A stretch of 64,000 nt of DNA from Lasiosphaeris hirsuta (GCA_030549175.1 JAUKUA010000007.1:2418001-2482000), one strand, 5' to 3'; shown: positions 22,598-35,145, counted from the stretch's first letter. Notes: a model not told the origin generated them from the sequence alone. Numbers and translations: made by a program.

Positions 22598-24280
22598 TGT
22601 GGCAATAATACCCCATGGCGTACCTTGCGTTCCTTTTGCGCGTACACACCTCCTGACAGGGGCAGGAATTTTGGTTGCGATCTGCTTCTTCAAAGGGGGT
22701 TTCTTCCGGCGGCTGACACAACGGCGTCAAGGGCGGATATCAGTAGGCCTTCTGGTCAGGGATTTGGGTTTACGAAGAGAGGGTGGAAAGGCGGACTCAA
22801 GCGGCCGGTCAGCCGGCGCCCGCTCTTCCTCGAGTATCGGAAACCAGCAGCAAAAATAAAGTGCATACAGCCATCCGAATATCCGACAGTGCCGCGCGGC
22901 GGCAAAAGAAGCAAATAGTCTTCACGAATGTGGCTAGAGATCCCGACACTACGACGCCCATGTTTGCCCACCCCCTTTTGCTCCCCCCCAAGGTTCCACA
23001 GCCCGCCGTACAGCAGGATCGCCTTTTTGGAGTGTGACTAGATTGTTTATCTGGAATGGCCCCTCCAAAAGGCAATAGGGCCCTCCTCGGACCAGGCGCT
23101 CGCTCCGGGCCCAGCCTACTAATCGGATAAGGTTTTGGGTGGGCTGGCGTCGGGGTTGCACCAGGTTGTACAGGTTGGACATTACGCCGGTATTCTCCCG
23201 TGGCGCTGGCATCGGAGCACCCGCTCGTGTCTCTCGTTCGGATGTCTATCGGGAGCGAAAATTCAGGAAAAGGGGGAGCGGGAAGCAAGGGTGTGTTCTA
23301 CGTGGCTTCCCGCACCTCTCTTGGGCGCAGCCGTCGCTTCTATTTGCCATTCCTGCTATTTGTAGGGCGAAAATAGGGTGTATGCGAGCAAGTTGATACC
23401 GGGCGTAGGTGTACCGGCTGAGATCGGCCGGCTTGTATGGCGTGAGTGGAAGGTGTTGGTACCACCACTTTCGGCACTGGTCTTGCATCTGGGCAGATGG
23501 CACATGTCTTCGTCTACTATAGGAGGGATTTCGCGGGGATGGGGTTAACATGCCGGAGAGGAATTAGTTCCCTTACCCAAGAGGCTTCCGGTCCTCGCTT
23601 CGTCTAGACTACGGCCGCGTTGACGAAGAAAGGAGGTGGGCACGTTTTGACCCTTTCCACACTAGCGCGCTCTTCAATCCTACTTCTATGCAGAATTCAT
23701 TCCCGTATATGATAGCGTATTTGCTACTTTTCGTTGTGATCTACGGGTATCAGTCTAGTGCGCCCCGTGCCCCCGTATTGGCCGTGGAGCGGAAGCAAGG
23801 AGCACGTGTCCCACGGAAGATGAGCAGTGTGAGAGGGCGAGTGATCGTCAAGATAAAGGACGCAAGCACCCCGCGATGCGTCCCGCCGCCTCGCCCGCTA
23901 GTTTAGACAAGCAGCCTACTCCAGGCTGGCGGTCATCCGATTCGGATCTCATCTCGGCGGGACCTGAGATCATGAGGCGCCGCTAAGGTTCTATCTGGCA
24001 GGAAACGGGGCGGACATGAGGGTGTAAGGGATCGTCGGAATCCCATCATTTCACCCTGCACACACCGCGCGCTAGTATATTCTAAACCCTTCGCTACCTT
24101 CCCAATCGAGAGATGCATGCGTTTTCCCGTGCGCCAGGGTCGGATGATACAGGACAATGACAATCATAAAACGGATGGAGGAGTGGAGGTTTAGGTTTAG
24201 TCAGGAAGCCCATGTTTGGGTGCACACCCATTTGCGACTTGCGCGTGCCACCAGCTGACGAGCCTGACCTGACGAGGTGC

Positions 24281-24302
24281 GCAGGGCAGGGCAGGGCAGG
24301 GC
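24281..24302. repeat. (GCAGG)n pentanucleotide repeat
   Basis: Four successive GCAGG units in the gene-poor region. Confidence 0.8.
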
Positions 24303-24503
24303 TTGACCGCCAGCCTAGTAGTCAGCTCTGCTTCTCCAGTGTGTGGAAGCTCTTTTTGTTTCGTCTAGAATGAATGGGGCCCTGCGGCGGTATGATGTCG
24401 ACGGTTCGGCAACGTCTCGAGCCGGAGCATGACCCTGGGGCCGAGAGGGGTGCGACGGCCGCATACGCACACCCATTCTTGGGGCGCTCTCTCTCACGTA
24501 CAT

Positions 24504-24533
24504 ACACACACACGCACACACACACACACACAC
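24504..24533. repeat. (AC)n microsatellite
   Basis: About 15 AC units with one G interruption. Confidence 0.85.
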
Positions 24534-27500
24534 TTCTTTCTATGTCGACCCACGGACTGCCGTGATTCAACGTCTGTTCTCACTTCTGCTCTGAACCAGG
24601 GAACGCAACAATTGCTGTTCTGCGCTGGTTACTGATGCTGCCGCTGGCTCCGAGTGCTGCCAAGAACAGACCGCCTGTGCGAACCCCAAAACCAGAAACC
24701 ATCCCTTCGCAGGATCTCCAGCGCATGCCGCCCTCACCAACCCGACAGTAAGTGCAGATGTCGCTATGTATGGTACTGGACGTGCGCCATCATCCATGCG
24801 GCGGTGAGGCTTGGGGCACATTGTGGCGTCGGTGTTGGAGCGACGGGGTGTGGAGGAGGGGGCATGGGGGGTTCCTCATCGTGCAATCGTAGGTACATCT
24901 GAACAACTGCGTACCTACCCATGTCCTTACAGAGCGGTACACCCAGGCCCTGGTTGGGGCATGTTCAGACACATGAACAGGGCGTGCTTACTCGACGTGG
25001 TTTTGTCAGGCTGATCCGCGACAAGCTCGCTTGTCTGGCTACATGCGGAGAAGAGGGGGGGTTAGATATTGAGATCCCTCCCGCAAAAAGAAAGTGGCAA
25101 ATGTTTCCTTATTGTTTGGTTCCGGGCGGGAAACATTTGCTGCCTTCCATACAACCAGATTGCCTCGTCTAGACGACCGCCGATATATCACTTATTGGCC
25201 CATTCATGCCCTGTTGAACCCAAGATTCAAGAAAGTCTGGGTGCGAAGTTTTGAGACCAGAGGAACCACTGACAAGCATGGGATCGACATGAAACGGGTT
25301 CGCCCTGGAGAGGCGGGATCGGTCCGGCGACCGAGCGGGACGCAGACAAGGCAGGATGGGATGCTTTGTGTCCTCGGACCAGCATGCCACCAGAATGCCG
25401 CAGGGTTGTATACAGGTCGTGGTTAGCCAGGGTTGGATTTCCTTTTTCTGCAGACGGCACCAGAGAAGGAAGTGGAAAATGGGAGTTGGGCTCTGATGGT
25501 TAAACATGAGACGTCGTAGACATGATTCTGGCTGTGTGGCCAGGTGGGTCGGGCTACACCGTCCAGCAGGCAAATGCAACCAGCAATGGAACACCCTGGG
25601 ACACATTGGGACACACCTAGCTGCAGGCCGACCCCGCAAGGGAGGAAGGAGGTGTTGGCGTTGGAGGTTAGGTGGCATGCGAGGCGAGAGATCCCACGGA
25701 GCACAGCTATAAGGGTCAGATCTAGATTACCGGGGCGGGCTGGATGATGATGGGCGGCGGCATCGGGCCGGCATGAGAGGCTGCGAGTCGGCGACGCCTC
25801 AGAACTTGAAGTGCAGCTTTGGGCACGCAACTAAGTCCCTCGACCCTCACACAAACGCTTGGCCCGCCAGCGAGGGGAAACTCCTGAAAATCCTCTCGAC
25901 GCCCGCTGCGAGCAAAACACTACAACACGGCGCACAACTACTGCACAGCACCACGTCGAATCGAGAAGCATCGAGCATGGCCCCGAGTGTGCCGTTGGTA
26001 GCCAGGCCGAGTGGGGTGTGTGCAAAGCGGCTTGTGTGATTTCGCAATGCTGCGTCTGCTGTGTCCTTGCCTTTGGGTTTCCCTTTTCCTTCTTACATAT
26101 GACGGAGAGACGTGGTCATCCTTGCCAGCACTTGGGACTGAGTTTCGTTGCGGATTACGGGCTGCGCTTTGCGGGTTGCGGGCGGAGCCGAATTCGGGGC
26201 CCGCATTGGCAGTGCTCACCATCGGCTCCACGCTCCACGTCCCACGTCCCATGTCCTACGTCTCCCAGCTGCGCTACCCAGAGGGGGGAGGGGGGATGCT
26301 GCTATCTTGGTCTGTCTAGGAGTGCTCCTCGAGGCCGTTGACTCGTGGGGCAAAAGGGGAGAGAGCCTGACTAATTTCGATGTCGTGACAACTCATCGAC
26401 TGCAAGCATGAATGGAATTCGGGTATGGCAAAAACCCTCTCTCTGCACACGCAATTTACCTTGGACGTCTCGACGGCTGCTGCGAGGATACGTCAGGTAC
26501 TTTATCTATTCGCACATAACAGGTGTGGTAGTGCGCCGGGACCCGGCCGAATGCAGAAGCAAACCGCAGACCGTCAACGGCGGCAGCGAAGACGGCGGCA
26601 AACAATTGCTCGACATACATACGACCGATGCACTGTCGTGTCGCCGGCCGCCGAGGAAGACGAGCGACGCCCTTCGAGGAGGCGTCTCACTCAGTGATGT
26701 GTTTGTGCGTCGGCAGGCCCGGGACTTTCCTCGAGCAGTGCACGAGTAGTGCAGCGCACACCGAGTGGATGGAAACCGCCTCGGCTTGATGATATGCATG
26801 GAGACGAAAGAAAAGGGCAGAAGAAGTCAAGTTGGCGATGCATTTTTCTCCCCCAGTCTGCGATTCCCAATGTGGAAGTTGGCAATTGCAACTGCAGCGC
26901 CGCGAGACGGTTGACTGGCACCTCGATGACCTCCCACGCTCGGGAGAGACAAATGGCGGCCAGATGGCAGCCAAGTCTGGCCAAATCCGAGTACGCTGAC
27001 GATCCCGAAGGTAGTGCTCCGAAGGTCTGCCGAAGTACCGCTACATGATACACCAAGGCGGAAATCAGAATGAGCTATATCGCAAAAAGTTACAAGAGGA
27101 CGAAAGGGGTATGGTTCTTGCGACATTGGGCGAGTCGGCCACATGGCTCTGCTGGGATTGGGATCCGCTTCTTTGGCAGCCTCACATCCCCTCGGTTTCA
27201 AAGCTAAGGCTATCCTAGCATATGGGGCCCTTGGTTTTATTTTCACCCAAAAGACCCGAGATACTCGACCCCCAGGAGCCTGAAATTGACGTCGTCGGGA
27301 CATGGCAGTCGCGCGCTGTCATGTGCAGTAGGATCGGGCAGACAGACGTTTGACCCGTTTCTTGTTGCTCGCCAATGGGTCAGCCACAGGTGCCACACCT
27401 ATCCACCTCGCTGCGTCTTGACTGCCGAGTTTTCTTGGAAAAGGGGTGGCAGACGGAGGTGAGGTGTCGATGTGTTGCTGTGTTGTCCGCTGGCTGTGCG

Positions 27501-27771
27501 CTGTGGATTTGCTGTGGGACTGCCTGCATTGATTTTTGCCTTTTGTCTTTTCGCCTTTTTCGCCGTGCGCACCGCACAATCCCAGCTGCGGTAGCTGCAA
27601 TGGAACCCCAGGAGGCCTATTAACCGTTGCAGTGGTTTTAATGAGACGATGGCTGTCTGGCTTGACAAGCTCCTCTCGCCCAGAGCAGATTCGGGGCTTC
27701 GGGGGACCCACGGCACATGACATGAAAATGGAAAGGCGCTGATGCATTGCTGCAGCCAACCCAGGTGCTAA

Positions 27772-28116
27772 TTACACCCGCATGGCGGTACATCGCAGGC
27801 TATCGTCGTCGTCCAGCACCTCCCCCAACACGGGCAGCGAGTCGATATCACTCCAATATAGACTGCTAGGGCGGCAAGTGGTCGAGGACGGCGGTGTAAA
27901 AGAGTCAGAAGCTAAGTTGTCAAGGACTCGGTAGTTTGGGAGGCGAGTTTTGAGATTCTGCTTGAATCGCGCCTTGGCCCTGTCTGTTGGTGAAAGGAGA
28001 CTGAACGAAAATGGAGCTGAGTGGTGGCAGCTTGGTGGCTGGAGAAGCATGCGGGATTGATACCAGTGGTGTGGAACGATGGAGTCCTCCATAGAGCTAG
28101 CCCTTGTGGCTCGCAT
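27772..28116 (-). CDS. Weak candidate small protein
   Basis: An ATG-initiated frame of about 114 aa (ATG at 28116, or a shorter one from 28092). The C-terminal half is the reason for listing it: a basic KARFKQNLKTRLPNYRVLDN stretch, then SDIDSLPVLGEVLDDDD, which reads more like protein than the Ser/Arg-rich noise of nearby frames. No domain, signal peptide or homologue is recognised. Similar-length chance frames are common in this GC-rich DNA, so it is more likely false than true. Confidence 0.15.
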   Translation of the reverse strand: MRATRASSMEDSIVPHHWYQSRMLLQPPSCHHSAPFSFSLLSPTDRAKARFKQNLKTRLPNYRVLDNLASDSFTPPSSTTCRPSSLYWSDIDSLPVLGEVLDDDDSLRCTAMRV

Positions 28117-30447
28117 TGCGACATTTCGCCGCTCCAACTCGCGGGCCACTCGTTTCCACTTGCTGCCACCTGCTGCACTCCTATTCCTGTCATTCCGCTA
28201 CCAGTCCACCTCATTTGAGGACGGCGAGCCGTTGGGCTGAGCGCTCTTTGATTGGAATTTTGTCATTCTGACCATTGGGTGCTAGTGCTGGCCTTGGTCT
28301 CGACACCTTGGTACCGCTCACCTCTCTCCTTAGGGATCGGGGTTCGATCAATACAGGCAGATATTGATCGATGCGCCAACCAAACGCCGTGATGATTCGG
28401 CATTGAGCCTAGGTGACGAGTTGTGAGTATGCATCTCAGGCCGCTCGCTCACTGTGATAACGCTGCTCCTAACTCACTGTTCACTGCTCACTTCTCAACA
28501 AGGCCGCCCGTCCAAGGTTGCTTTTCCCAAGCAGCATGTTGCGCCACTCTTTCCGGGCCTCCTTCTCCTGTCGCCATCCATGGGCCCAATCGATGCAATA
28601 GCGTGGGCCAATTCACCCACCTTAGTCAGTTCTCGCACCTGCAACTGGTGGTTGGAGCATGCATGTCTCCTAGTATAGATGGCCGGCGGCGAGGGAGGCG
28701 TCCCCGGACACCTGCTTCTGCTCAATGCTCGCCTCCCAGCATCTTGCCAATCAATACGAAGGCTGCTGAATCTGGACTCCCACAGACCAAAGTGTGGTTA
28801 TTTCGTGTTCCCCAGCAATTCCCCAGCAGCTTCGGGTCTAAGGCCTAGCAGTAGGTCGAGATACAATTGCCGGGTCAGTGGTGCCGAGCTTGTCGATCGT
28901 TCGTTGGAGGTTGGCTGAGGTGGCACCCCTTGCGCTCCGAGAAAAGGAGACATCGTGGAGAAGCGGACCTGTGTATGCGCGGGCGGGCTGCAATTCGTTT
29001 TGCTTCTTTTACAATATTCCGCACCCGGCATATAGGGAGGTTAGAGTACATTTAGACTGACAATGTAGCGCATTCGCGCACCACCACCACCATATTGAGG
29101 CTTGCGCACAGATTTGAGGCGAGAGAGGGGATAGATGGAGAAAGGGCAAAACCATGGCATGCATGTGCGGAGAGCGGAACCTAGAGTCCAAGAGTAGATA
29201 TCTTTCTCTACCTGAGCTCCGGTGCGAGACTTGTGTGGCTTCTAGCACCCTCTTACCTTTCCTACCTTAGCCGCTGCACATCTGTCAAGAAAGCTTTACA
29301 ACCCCAATGCGGCCGATGCGGCCAGCATGCTCGGGCGGCTTACGCGCAAAAAGAAAAGGCGGAAGGGCTAGCTTAGACATCAGATGGACCAGATCAGCGG
29401 TGCATTGAGTTGATTCATGAACCGGCGCGAGTATGAGGTGAAGGATGGTAAGGGTGGAGGGATGAGCTGGCCGTGGGAGTGAGCAGCCCAGGCGCCTGAA
29501 GAAGATGGGAACCGCCCCTCCTGTTCCAAAAATGCCTTGGGGGTGGGAGTGATGAGTTCTTTTTGTCGCCGCGTTACTTTACTGCCAGGTCCTGGCAGCT
29601 GTGCCCACGGGGCGCCTCACCGCCGTCCACCAACAGGCTATTCCGGTGCGCTTGTCACCTAGAAGCTGGGTCAGCACTGCAGCAGCGCTGTTTGGGGTTC
29701 CATGTTATGCCAGCCAGCCCGGCGAAGCTAAGTTGGGCGGGAGCGCAATGGGATGGGGGTGGCGGGTGTTGGAGCCTCCAATATGAAGGGCCTGGGCTTG
29801 GACGGTGGACGGAGAGCTGGCACACAGGCTGCACGTTAGGTCGGGCGCTTCCATACCGGCTCCGGTCGTTCCATGGGCAAAACAACGAGGGTAACGCACC
29901 ATGCCCAACACTACATACACCCAACATCCCGCAAGGAAACACCTTTTGCGGGAGGCTGTTTATGCCGCCCTTGCCTTGGTTCGTCCGGCCTTCCGCGCCG
30001 CAGGGCACAAGGTCAAGGTGTGAGGTGAGGGTCTGAGGTGAGGTATGAGGCATGCAGGTCTGCACCGAAAGCGGCCAAGGCCCAGGTTGGCTGGAGGGGT
30101 GAGGCAGGCGTCGATGGAATTTTTTTTTATTACGGACGTCGCCTTCTGTGACCTCATGGCCCCCGGGTCGGTGTGGCAGCTGGGGGACCGGAGGCACTTC
30201 TCGGATGGCGTCCCTGCGGTTTGAGGCGTGCAACTAGAGGCAGGCCATGACTCCTCTGGCTCCAATCCGGCTCCAATCCGACTCCAACCCACCAGCTCCG
30301 GACTGGGTCATGGCAATTCAGCAGCAGAGCGCAGAACGCAGAACGCAGAGCGAGCAGCGCAGAGTGCGGCCCTCGGACACCTGTGGTCGCTGCGCGCTCT
30401 GCCTGAATGCAGTGTCCTCGACATGCTCCTCGATGCAGGCCTTGAGA

Positions 30448-30480
30448 GTGTGTGGGTGTGGGTGTGGGTGTGGGTGTGGG
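30448..30480. repeat. (GTGTGG)n repeat
   Basis: About five units of GTGTGG/GTGGGT upstream of the minisatellite. Confidence 0.85.
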
Positions 30481-30578
30481 AGGTGAGGGCAGGCTGAAAG
30501 TACACAAGCTAAGTACCGGTACGGTGCCGGTCGCGTTGAGATGCATCCCATCCCCAGGGTTTTTGGCAGGGTACAGTA

Positions 30579-30650
30579 GGTTTGGCAGGGTTTGGCAGGG
30601 TTTGGCAAGGTTTGCAGGGTTTGCAGGGTTTGCAGGGTTTGCAGGGTTTC
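30579..30650. repeat. 9-bp minisatellite GGGTTTGCA / GGTTTGGCA
   Basis: Two related 9-bp units in a row: about three copies of GGTTTGGCA pass into about five copies of GGGTTTGCA. It lies in non-coding DNA about 1.6 kb before SOK1. The GGGTTTG core is faintly telomere-like but is not the fungal TTAGGG unit. Confidence 0.85.
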
Positions 30651-31099
30651 GAGGGCGGTGCCTGGCCACTGCAAGCCCTCGCGCATGCTTCCCTGTTCCA
30701 TTTCGCCTGGTCGCGCCTCGGCCGGGAAGGAGGCGTTCCACAAAGAGTGAGTATGGTGTGGGAGGGGGGTGTGAGTGCATTAACTTTTGGGTCGTGCAGA
30801 CTGCAGGGAATCTATCACGGATGGAATGAAATCTCACCTAGCGCTGTGAAGTGCAGCCCAGAGCCCAAGCCAGGGCGGTGGTGGCCGGCGGTGGCAGGCA
30901 GTCAACAGACCTGACCAGACCTGACTGAACACCTGCACCCTCCGGTTGCGTCGCTGCCCTTGTTTGGGACCAGCGGACCAGCCGCCCAGCAAGCACCAGC
31001 AAGGCGACCATCCAGCCCAGACCATATGCCATGCTATCCATGTGCTCCAATGGCTCCAATGCTCCGTGAATCCACGCTTCTGTCCCAGCATCGTGTCGC

Positions 31100-32241
31100 T
31101 CTCCTCGCTCGTTCCCTTGCCCTCCCCATCCCTTGTAGTAATATCAGGTCCCTGTACCCCCTAACTTAACCAGCACGCCTTTCGTTTCCCACCCGCTCCT
31201 TCTACCTTTTCTACTTCTTGTTTGTCTCCTCCGTCAAACCTTCCTCTAGACTTCTTTACTCCGGGCCTGGTGTCGTCGTGTGTGCGTCTGTCTCTACTAC
31301 ATCACTAATCCTGCCCTTCTCGGATCCGTCGCCAACCAGACCCAGCTGCTCTCGACTCGAACAGCTACCTACCTGAACCTACCTACCTCGCCATCTATCT
31401 GCTACCCAGGTACCTACCTACCACTGCCAACCCACCTTTCCAACCTTCCGACCCTACTCCTTCGCCGCCTCTCGCGATCGGCTCGTCCGCCGCCGCCCGC
31501 CCCGTCTTACCGTTGCATATCACCCCGGCGCCCACTTCGCCCTTTCTTTGCTAGTATATTTCGATCCGTCAAAGCACAAGTCGGCGCCCACTTTCTCTCG
31601 CTCTCTTCCTTTGTTTCGTCAACGACGCTCCTTCACACATACAACCCATACCATACAAGCCCCGGCCCTTGTCGCAACTTGCTGCTTGGTCTGTGTTGTG
31701 TGCGCCTGTTGGTCTACCGACCTCTGCTTGCTGCAATCAACCTTCGTCCATCTTGTCCACCTTACGCCGAGGGCCCTCGAAGCAATCCAATTGCTGCCGA
31801 AACCTGGTCAACCCGAATTTCTGCAGGTGAGCGTTGCCCCTCGCTTTGCTACAGCCCCTCCCCCCCCTTTTACACAAGCCCGTCCCACGCTGTTCCCGGA
31901 AACCTCTCTTGCCTCCCGATCACGGGCAATTGTGCGTCATGCAATTACCCGTCTCACGAGACCTAGACCCTCGCATCGTGTTGCCTATGGCCTTTGTTTG
32001 CCGCTTCTCCCTGTGTTTCTTTCCCCTCGAGATATACATGGCTCTTTTTTTGCTGACCCTGCATGGAAAGCTCTAGCCACACGGCACTCTCGCCAACGAC
32101 CTATATAATCTCCGTTCACACAGCTCCGCTCACACTCAGCTACCCCTGACATCTTTGCTCCGGAATCCCAATTCTGTCTCATAGCTCACTCGGCCGCCGA
32201 AACCGAGCTGCGGCAACCGAGCAAGCCTCGTTGCGCTGAAG
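31100..32241 (+). promoter_or_regulatory. Long pyrimidine-rich leader/promoter of SOK1
   Basis: About 1.1 kb of C/T-rich + strand DNA directly before the SOK1 ATG. It contains several upstream ATGs with short frames. A good donor-like CAG/GTGAGC at 31824-31832 and an acceptor-like CACTCAG near 32140 suggest a possible 5' untranslated intron. Long CT-rich leaders are typical for regulated fungal genes. The extent of the transcript is inferred. Confidence 0.4.
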
Positions 32242-34278
32242 ATGGGTGACCAGGGTGCTGGCGGAGGCCTTGACAGCCACATGCCTACTCACAGGCGACA
32301 GGATTCTAGCGAAGAGCCCATATCTGCCGAGACTGTCGCCGAGACGCGAAACCCAGCTCCCGAGCCCGATCAGAAGGAGACGATGTCACAGACGCTAGAG
32401 CTGCCCCGTCCGCGAGTCCTCACATCAGGCGGTACAAATCCTGGCACACCAGTAACCGAACTGTCAAGGCAATCGTCCTCGTGCTCAACAAGCTCTCATG
32501 TCAGAAACACCGAGTATTTAACGGCCCAGACAACCGAAAGGCGCCCTTCGCCGCTGTCACGTTACTCAGCCCCGTTTTCGAATCGTCCGCTAGAGCCACC
32601 CGTAACAAAGACGACACTGAGCGAGCTCGACGTGCACAAAATAATACACAACCCTAAGCTTCGCCATGACATAAACTTTGACCCCGAATTACACTTCCGG
32701 CCGAACCTGGATGGCGAGAAAGGAAGGAGGAAGCAGGACAAAGCAAACCAGTTCTGGTCGACTCTGACGGACCAACTGCTGCAGTTTGTGATGGATCGAG
32801 ATGGGTTCTTGCAGAAGTATGGGGACAGTGGAGATTGGTGTCTGCCGTCGCTTTTGAGGGCGGTTAAGGAAATCATTCAAACTCTAGTGCCACAACGGGA
32901 CCGGGACCTGCTCAATGAAGGTCTAAACGTGGAGCTCTTGATGCAGCAGTTCTATCGAGGTGTCGCCGATTTGGAGAAGCTCGCGTTGTGGCTGTCTGGA
33001 GTCCTCAAGCTTCACTGCGCTCCGATGCGCGATGAGTGGGTTGACGAGATGTACAACGAGCTGAGCAACGGGAACCGGAACAACGACGTGGATGAGCTTG
33101 TCAAGGGAATGCGGAGTCTCCTCAGCGTGCTAGAGGCGATGAAGCTCGATGTAGCCAACCATCAAATCCGCTGTCTGCGCCCCGTCTTAATCGATGACAC
33201 GGTGAACTTTGAGCAGCGGTTCTTCGTCAAGAAGATACAAGGAGGGCGATTGGATATCAGCAGGGCCACGGCATGGTACAAGGAAGCGCAGGCTTACGCA
33301 GCACTCTCATACGGAAACGGGCCGATCCCTCACCTGCAGGCCTTTGGCGAGACTGCCATCTTTTTCGAGGCCGTTTCGAGATTGGTTCTGCCATCGACAT
33401 CCACCGACAATGTGCCCTCAACCTTCTTGTTTGACGAGGAGCGCATCATCAAGCTGCGGGCTGATATGTACGACAGCATTTGCCTTGAGATTTGCATGCG
33501 GAAATTTGAGGATTTGGAGCCGCTTTCGGGCGTGACGCAGGCGTACCACAGGGTCCCGGCGTATGTCAGTGAAGGCTCTTCGGGCAGCGGCCGGTCGTCA
33601 CTGGAGTTCAACTTCAACACCTCACGCCCGTCTAGTCTCGCCCTTAGCGATCGTGGTTCAGCAACGTCGTCGCCTCGGAGCTCGGGCGGCCTTTTCGTCC
33701 ACCCGGTCGCGGACCTCGCAGAATCCCGCGCGAAGGCACATAGCCTATACAACTCTCTCCTGGCACTCCTCCACACAGCTTCACCGGCGAGCCGGCCTTC
33801 TCAAAAATGGCAGTCGCTTGCGCAGCCAGTTGCTCTCCAGATTCTGCGTTACGTCAACGCGCCGCATTCGCTCCCTGGATTCGAGAACCAACTGGCTACA
33901 GCACTGACAGACATCCAGGGTCAGGTGTTCCGCGAGGTGGAGCTACAGTTCCAGCAGCGGTTACTCGGCGAGCTCGCGAAACGGGTCAAGGAGTTCAAGA
34001 ACCTGTCCGGAGTCGGTCTCTTCTCAGTGGCAACTGGGGGTCGTGTCCATGGTACCAGCCGCGGCTGGGATTCGTCCCGTGATAGAGACCAGCGCGATTC
34101 GGTCATGTTTGACGGCATTGGCTCACGCAGTGAGCCACGGGACGAAGCTGGCATTGAGGACATGGCTACCCGGCTTACCCATCTCGGAATCCTTCACTGG
34201 AGAGTGTGGGCACAGCTTGCATACCAGGTTGACATAGGGGGCGAGTTCAGCGCCTCGTCAGCCCCTTGCACGACATGA
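32242..34278 (+). CDS. SOK1: TCP11-family protein (Sok1-like)
   Basis: Single exon, 678 aa. A disordered Ser/Thr/Pro-rich N-terminus of about 125 residues precedes a TCP11 domain that fills most of the rest. Landmarks are FWSTLTDQLLQFVMDRDGFLQ near residue 170, a helical core with HCAPMRDEWVDEMY near 260, and LRPVLIDDTVNFEQRFF near 315. The family includes yeast Sok1, a high-copy suppressor of loss of protein kinase A, and plant and animal TCP11. A link to cAMP/PKA signalling is therefore known for the family and inferred here. A Ser-rich loop near residues 445-490 interrupts the domain. The ATG has GAAG before it, and an exceptionally long leader lies upstream. Convergent with VPH1. Confidence 0.9.
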   Translation: MGDQGAGGGLDSHMPTHRRQDSSEEPISAETVAETRNPAPEPDQKETMSQTLELPRPRVLTSGGTNPGTPVTELSRQSSSCSTSSHVRNTEYLTAQTTERRPSPLSRYSAPFSNRPLEPPVTKTTLSELDVHKIIHNPKLRHDINFDPELHFRPNLDGEKGRRKQDKANQFWSTLTDQLLQFVMDRDGFLQKYGDSGDWCLPSLLRAVKEIIQTLVPQRDRDLLNEGLNVELLMQQFYRGVADLEKLALWLSGVLKLHCAPMRDEWVDEMYNELSNGNRNNDVDELVKGMRSLLSVLEAMKLDVANHQIRCLRPVLIDDTVNFEQRFFVKKIQGGRLDISRATAWYKEAQAYAALSYGNGPIPHLQAFGETAIFFEAVSRLVLPSTSTDNVPSTFLFDEERIIKLRADMYDSICLEICMRKFEDLEPLSGVTQAYHRVPAYVSEGSSGSGRSSLEFNFNTSRPSSLALSDRGSATSSPRSSGGLFVHPVADLAESRAKAHSLYNSLLALLHTASPASRPSQKWQSLAQPVALQILRYVNAPHSLPGFENQLATALTDIQGQVFREVELQFQQRLLGELAKRVKEFKNLSGVGLFSVATGGRVHGTSRGWDSSRDRDQRDSVMFDGIGSRSEPRDEAGIEDMATRLTHLGILHWRVWAQLAYQVDIGGEFSASSAPCTT

Positions 34279-35145
34279 CTCTCAAATAATGGCACACCAC
34301 AACGTCACTAGACAAGTTGGCAGTGGTTTTCGACTCAGTTCACATTATCCTTCTACAGGCAATTTCGCAGGCCTTGTTTCCGATTACGAACCCTTTTAAT
34401 CATCAGCTTGCGCAGGAGGCTAGAGTTGCGCGCGCCATTCCCCAGTCTGACCTCGGTCATGCTCGGCCTTGGTCGGAGGACACGGAGCTCGGATCGACAC
34501 GCGTCGCACCAGAACTACTCCGTCTTCTCTTTTTATTTTGTCCACGTGTGTTGTCACCGGAATACCCACATTTATGAGTTTAATATGCATTTCTCCTCGC
34601 TGCCCCCCAGCAGTCTTGAAAATTAGACGTTGGCTGCTGCGTGGAGGCGGAGGATAGAACCGGAGTTGCGAGCAAAATAGCATTGGCGTTTTGGGCTGCT
34701 TTTATTTTATTTTACAAAGGGCGGCGAGACAGCAGTCTCTTCTTTGCATGTCCTTACTGTTTTGTCATTTCTGTCTTTTGAGTTTTCGAGTGCGCTGTTC
34801 CTGGTATCATCCTTGAGGTGGAGGAAAGAGGTGGCCAGGGAAATTGTCTCCCGTCATACATTTTGCATGCAGAATAGATTTTGGCTCGCAGCTTCGCATC
34901 GTTGTCTGGCAAAAGAGAAAATTGATAGTGGTTCACTATCCAGCTTGTTAAATCAAGATGCAATAGTTCTCTTCTCACTCCTATCTTGGTTCCCATGAGT
35001 CCAAACATATGACTCGCTCACTAATCCTCGCCGTGTTTCGGTCCGAGTCGTTTTCAATGACTATCTTGGCCAATAGAGTAATAAGAAATGAGAGGCAAGT
35101 ATCTCTAGAAAGTCGACCGCCCCACTCGGCACCCAGCTGCCGTAA

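Larger units (their letters stand above)
22598..32241. other. Long gene-poor region between KSH1 and SOK1
   Basis: About 9.6 kb in which I find no convincing gene, in a window that otherwise has roughly one gene per 3 kb or less. Many open frames of 60-170 codons exist on both strands but most lack ATG context, domains or splice logic. Base composition is not strongly AT-rich, so it does not look like a RIP-mutated transposon. It holds GCAGG repeats (24281-24302), an (AC)n tract, a (GTGTGG)n tract and a 9-bp minisatellite. From about 31100 the + strand is very pyrimidine-rich, probably the SOK1 leader. Transcribed non-coding RNA or small spliced genes could be hidden here. Confidence 0.5.

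Noticed and set aside
28330..28360. GGGGTTCGATC resembling a tRNA B box
   Set aside because: No matching A box, anticodon arm or acceptor stem around it.
31280..31966. 228-codon + strand frame before SOK1
   Set aside because: Its Pro/Ser/Leu composition follows from pyrimidine-rich leader DNA; judged 5' leader rather than protein.
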